Assembly (NCBI GenBank): GCA_002503595.1
Contig: DASC01000003.1
Span: forward strand, 1-7,153
DNA length: 7,153 nucleotides
Reading direction: 5' to 3'
DNA from: Candidatus Methanogaster sp. UBA203
GTDB taxonomy: Archaea; Halobacteriota; Methanosarcinia; Methanosarcinales; Methanogasteraceae
The notes beneath the pieces were generated by a model that had not been told where the DNA came from, ran no database searches, and saw nothing but the letters and a program-made list of their open reading frames with translations. This document shows, piece after piece, positions 4,405 to 7,153 of the stretch. Both the position numbers and the translations under genes were made by a program. Within the stretch, counting starts at the first letter, position 1. Every line of letters begins with the position of its first letter.

Positions 4405-7107
4405 TCAAAAATCGAAGAGAGCCTGCTGCACAGTGTTTTTCTTGACCTGTTTTCTCTTGCGCACCTCGGCATTGCTTGCAACGCCGATTCCGAAGTCGTG
4501 CAGCCCTTTCTGTCGTGAGTCGTAGTTCAGTGTCTCGTGCCCCACACCGAACTCGCGGAGTATCCGCTCGACTGGAGGCAGTATCTGCTTTTTTATATAG
4601 TAATCAACATCAAGCGAGATGTTTCGCTCTTTCACATACTCCGGATCCTCCGCACTATCTACAAAAAGCCCTTTTCCAGCGATGATCACGAAAGGAACAC
4701 GGTCGCCGATCGCCGGAACAGCCCCGCCGCGGCTGCGTATCTTCTCTACCACCGTGATATGCGGCTGTTTACTCTTGTAACTCTCCTTTTTCTTGGTGTA
4801 TCTTCTGGTAAGGATCAGATCTTCCACGAGATCCCAATCCCTGCTCACATCGAGATTCCTGACACGATCCACGACGCCACGAACATAATCTACCGCATCA
4901 TCGACTCTTCCTTCCTTCAAGACAAGTTCAAGTACTCTGTTGAGAGTTTGCGATGTCAGGCCGCACCAGTCACGCCTGACGGTCTCCATCCCTTTGACCT
5001 TTATCGAATCCTTCCATCCGTCATCGGTTTTTTCGAAAGCCCATAGCGCATACCTCTTCTTTGCTATGAATATCGCCCTGTGAACGATCGATTCAAATTC
5101 AAGTTCCATCGGATCTGGCAATTCACGAGAAACCATGCCAGCAACCGTTTTTCCGATCGATTCTGCATCATCGAGCGATACCCCGCCGTTCTCGTTCTCG
5201 CCCTTACCCTCGCCCCCACCCTCGTGCTCCGGTATGATCTTGACAAAGACGCTGTCCGTGTCCCCGTATACCACCGATAGCGAAAACTCCTTCCCGTCAG
5301 GGAGGCGTATCGTTCCGATCGACTCATCGATCAATTCCTTCGTGTCGGTGATGTTCTTGCGCCCGAAACTGGTCACCGCGTTTGCCAGAACGAGACTGTA
5401 CAAACGGGCCCTCGCATATCCGGAATATCCATAAAAGCTGTTTAACAGAATCTTGAGTGCATTCTGGGTCGCATCCAGCACCCTGTGCTCTTCTTCGCCC
5501 GCGGATCGCATCTTCTTCTTCGTCTCTGTCCGCCGGTCCAGTAGGTTTTCGAGAATGCCCGGAACGATGCCTTTGTAGACCTTAGCAGGGACGAATTCAC
5601 CTCCGGATGGTGCCCTGATGAGATCGAAATCCTGAACCGGTTCGGATTCGGATTCGAGCGATCCGGTGTGCCCTTCTCCGGTTACGACGGTGCTGTAGCA
5701 TAGATTGTGCGCCATCATGATCGTCGGGTACAGCGATTTGTAATCGAGAACCACGACGTCCTTTAGAAGCCCGCGCACCGGTTCGAGCACTGCACCGCCT
5801 TTCAGTTCCTCTGAATCGCTGTACCGTTTGCCCATGAGCTCGTGTTCAGGTCTCGGCGGGATCACGCGGTCCCTCTTCTTAAATTCCCGAAACATCAGGT
5901 TCTCGACCATCGAACTCTGCCCACCGTCCAGCACATCCTGCAGCAGCGCCCCGCTCACCTGCGAAAGCGCAACGTACTTGTCAAGCAGTTTCAGATTGAG
6001 TAGCAGGCGAAGCGCAAGAACCGAATCGCGGCGTGCGTATTCGATGAACTCGGCAAGTTTTTCGCCATCATCGTTCCAGTACTCGCCCATCTGCTGGAGC
6101 GAAACATCGAACTTCTCGATGTCAAGCAGCGTCCTTGCCACGTTCTTCAGCGTGTACTGCTTGATGCTGTATGCCCTGCGGACCAGCGGCAGAACATCGG
6201 CAACGATCCTGCCGGTCACTGATACGTGCGTAACAATTCCGATCTTCCGGCAGAAGACCGCTCTGTTGTCCCTGCCGATCTGGCACGAGAACCGATTCCC
6301 CTCTGCCTCAAGCACCTCGACCCGCTTCATGATGTATGGAAAGTCGAACTCGTTTGAGTTGTACCCGAGAATCACGTCAGGATCGTAGTCCCGCACAATC
6401 TCAAAAAACCGGTTCAGAAGATCTGCCTCGTTCGTAAAATGATCAGTGCCATCACAACCGCAATCCGCCTCTTTCCCAACGAGAACAAGCGTCTCCAGTG
6501 TTCCCTGATGCGCAGGCTCGAACGCAAGCGAGATCATGATGATCGGCGAGCGGTCAGCAGTTGGAATGCCCCCATCGACGAGACACTCGATATCGAATGC
6601 GAGATACCGCATCGGCGCATTTTTGGCAATCTCGGCAGGCGTAACCTGCGATACGACGGTCACCTCGCTATCGACTCCGCGGAGGTACGCGGGCTCTGAT
6701 GAGCAGGCTTCGTCCAGTGTCCGCGCCCATCCCATGCCAAAGATGTTAGTATCGATCATGAACCGGTTTTTAAACATGATATCGGTCTCGTACACCCGGT
6801 CTGCATACCCCTGTACCTCGTCCCGGATCGTCCGCACATCCTTTGGCATGCCAACGACCACCTTTAGCATCTTTTCCGGATGCTCCTGATAGCCGACTGG
6901 TTCGTATCTCGAAACGGTTTCCATTCTCTTGATTTCAGGAATCCCCCTAAGCGAGTCCTCGATGGAAGCGGGCTGGACATAGAAATACGGCTCAAAATCC
7001 GGGACGAAACAGCAGACGCTTTGTCCATCCTGGTCGCGTCCGAAGAGTCTCACAACCGGCTTTCCGTTATCGAGAATGTAATCGGAATCGATGATCTGAA
7101 ACTCCAT
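4405..7107 (-). CDS. polB: Archaeal family B DNA polymerase
   Basis: This is a 900-residue replicative or repair DNA polymerase with 3'-5' proofreading. Exonuclease motifs are FDIE (171-174), YNSNEFD (249-255) and YARRD (357-361). Polymerase motif A is DYKSLYPTI (455-463), motif B is KILLNSFYG (552-560) and motif C is YGDTDS (614-619), followed by KKRY (683-686). All expected catalytic acids are present: D172, E174, D255, D361, D455, D616 and D618. The N-terminal domain resembles the archaeal uracil-sensing pocket region (Y10, P40, V91 by rough alignment with the Pyrococcus enzyme); that function is inferred. The C-terminus QQALFDF (894-900) is a PIP box for binding PCNA. Motifs A, B and C carry no intein. 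A glycine/glutamate/asparagine-rich insertion follows motif C (about 629-642). Length is at the upper side for archaeal PolB. The ATG at 7105-7107 is preceded by a TATA-like box and lacks a clear Shine-Dalgarno. Confidence 0.97.
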   Translation of the reverse strand: MEFQIIDSDYILDNGKPVVRLFGRDQDGQSVCCFVPDFEPYFYVQPASIEDSLRGIPEIKRMETVSRYEPVGYQEHPEKMLKVVVGMPKDVRTIRDEVQGYADRVYETDIMFKNRFMIDTNIFGMGWARTLDEACSSEPAYLRGVDSEVTVVSQVTPAEIAKNAPMRYLAFDIECLVDGGIPTADRSPIIMISLAFEPAHQGTLETLVLVGKEADCGCDGTDHFTNEADLLNRFFEIVRDYDPDVILGYNSNEFDFPYIMKRVEVLEAEGNRFSCQIGRDNRAVFCRKIGIVTHVSVTGRIVADVLPLVRRAYSIKQYTLKNVARTLLDIEKFDVSLQQMGEYWNDDGEKLAEFIEYARRDSVLALRLLLNLKLLDKYVALSQVSGALLQDVLDGGQSSMVENLMFREFKKRDRVIPPRPEHELMGKRYSDSEELKGGAVLEPVRGLLKDVVVLDYKSLYPTIMMAHNLCYSTVVTGEGHTGSLESESEPVQDFDLIRAPSGGEFVPAKVYKGIVPGILENLLDRRTETKKKMRSAGEEEHRVLDATQNALKILLNSFYGYSGYARARLYSLVLANAVTSFGRKNITDTKELIDESIGTIRLPDGKEFSLSVVYGDTDSVFVKIIPEHEGGGEGKGENENGGVSLDDAESIGKTVAGMVSRELPDPMELEFESIVHRAIFIAKKRYALWAFEKTDDGWKDSIKVKGMETVRRDWCGLTSQTLNRVLELVLKEGRVDDAVDYVRGVVDRVRNLDVSRDWDLVEDLILTRRYTKKKESYKSKQPHITVVEKIRSRGGAVPAIGDRVPFVIIAGKGLFVDSAEDPEYVKERNISLDVDYYIKKQILPPVERILREFGVGHETLNYDSRQKGLHDFGIGVASNAEVRKRKQVKKNTVQQALFDF

Positions 7108-7130
7108 TATGCGTCTCTTGATGGTGCATG

Positions 7131-7140
7131 ATACTTATGG
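7131..7140 (-). promoter_or_regulatory. TATA-like box of polB
   Basis: On the minus strand it reads CCATAAGTAT, 24-33 nt before the polymerase ATG, suiting a leaderless or short-leader transcript. An upstream ATG at about 7127-7129 (minus strand) is out of frame with the polymerase. Confidence 0.4.
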
Positions 7141-7153
7141 TTTGCCAACGTTT

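Noticed and set aside
5240..5800. Intein in the polymerase motifs
   Set aside because: Motifs A, B and C are continuous with normal spacing and no splicing-junction residues or endonuclease motifs.
5828..6388. 186-codon plus-strand open frame, Ser-rich
   Set aside because: It is a shadow of polB, covered by its exonuclease motifs on the other strand.

Overview
The window looks archaeal, most likely from a methanogen or a relative that runs methanogenesis in reverse (Methanosarcinales/ANME-type Halobacteriota). The evidence is a methanogenesis marker protein 14 gene, an archaeal family B DNA polymerase with a C-terminal PCNA-binding motif, and A/T-rich TATA-like boxes about 20-35 nt before the start codons. 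Assignment below that level is not supported.

Layout. (1) 1-1448, minus strand: methanogenesis marker 14, open to the left edge, 482 residues visible. (2) 1449-1784: a gene-free stretch with a probable divergent promoter, a 13-codon micro-ORF behind a Shine-Dalgarno-like sequence, and a roughly 136 bp palindromic element built from AATCWGTG-type units. (3) 1785-2768, plus strand: the front part of a P-loop (STAND/AAA-like) NTPase gene, broken by a one-base frameshift at a T4 run and truncated by an insertion. (4) 2769-4126: a 1358 bp insertion sequence with matching ends (GGGACCAGT...GGGCAC), a possible decayed 8 bp target duplication, and a minus-strand DDE transposase with CxxH motif split over three frames. 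(5) 4127-4404: a short plus-strand open frame of unknown function that crosses the right end of the element. (6) 4405-7107, minus strand: an intact 900-residue family B DNA polymerase with its promoter near the right edge.

Interpretation. Two intact genes with G/C-rich third positions flank an A/T-richer segment (about 1.5-4.4 kb) in which both larger genes are broken. That segment reads as a decaying accessory insert. The NTPase resembles archaeal signalling/defence STAND ATPases in its motif order, but its effector and sensor identities cannot be established here. No complete new system is visible. The best leads are the palindromic repeat, a possible programmed -1 frameshift (A6C) in the transposase, and the ordered CCAGT/ACTGG sites at the left end of the insertion sequence.
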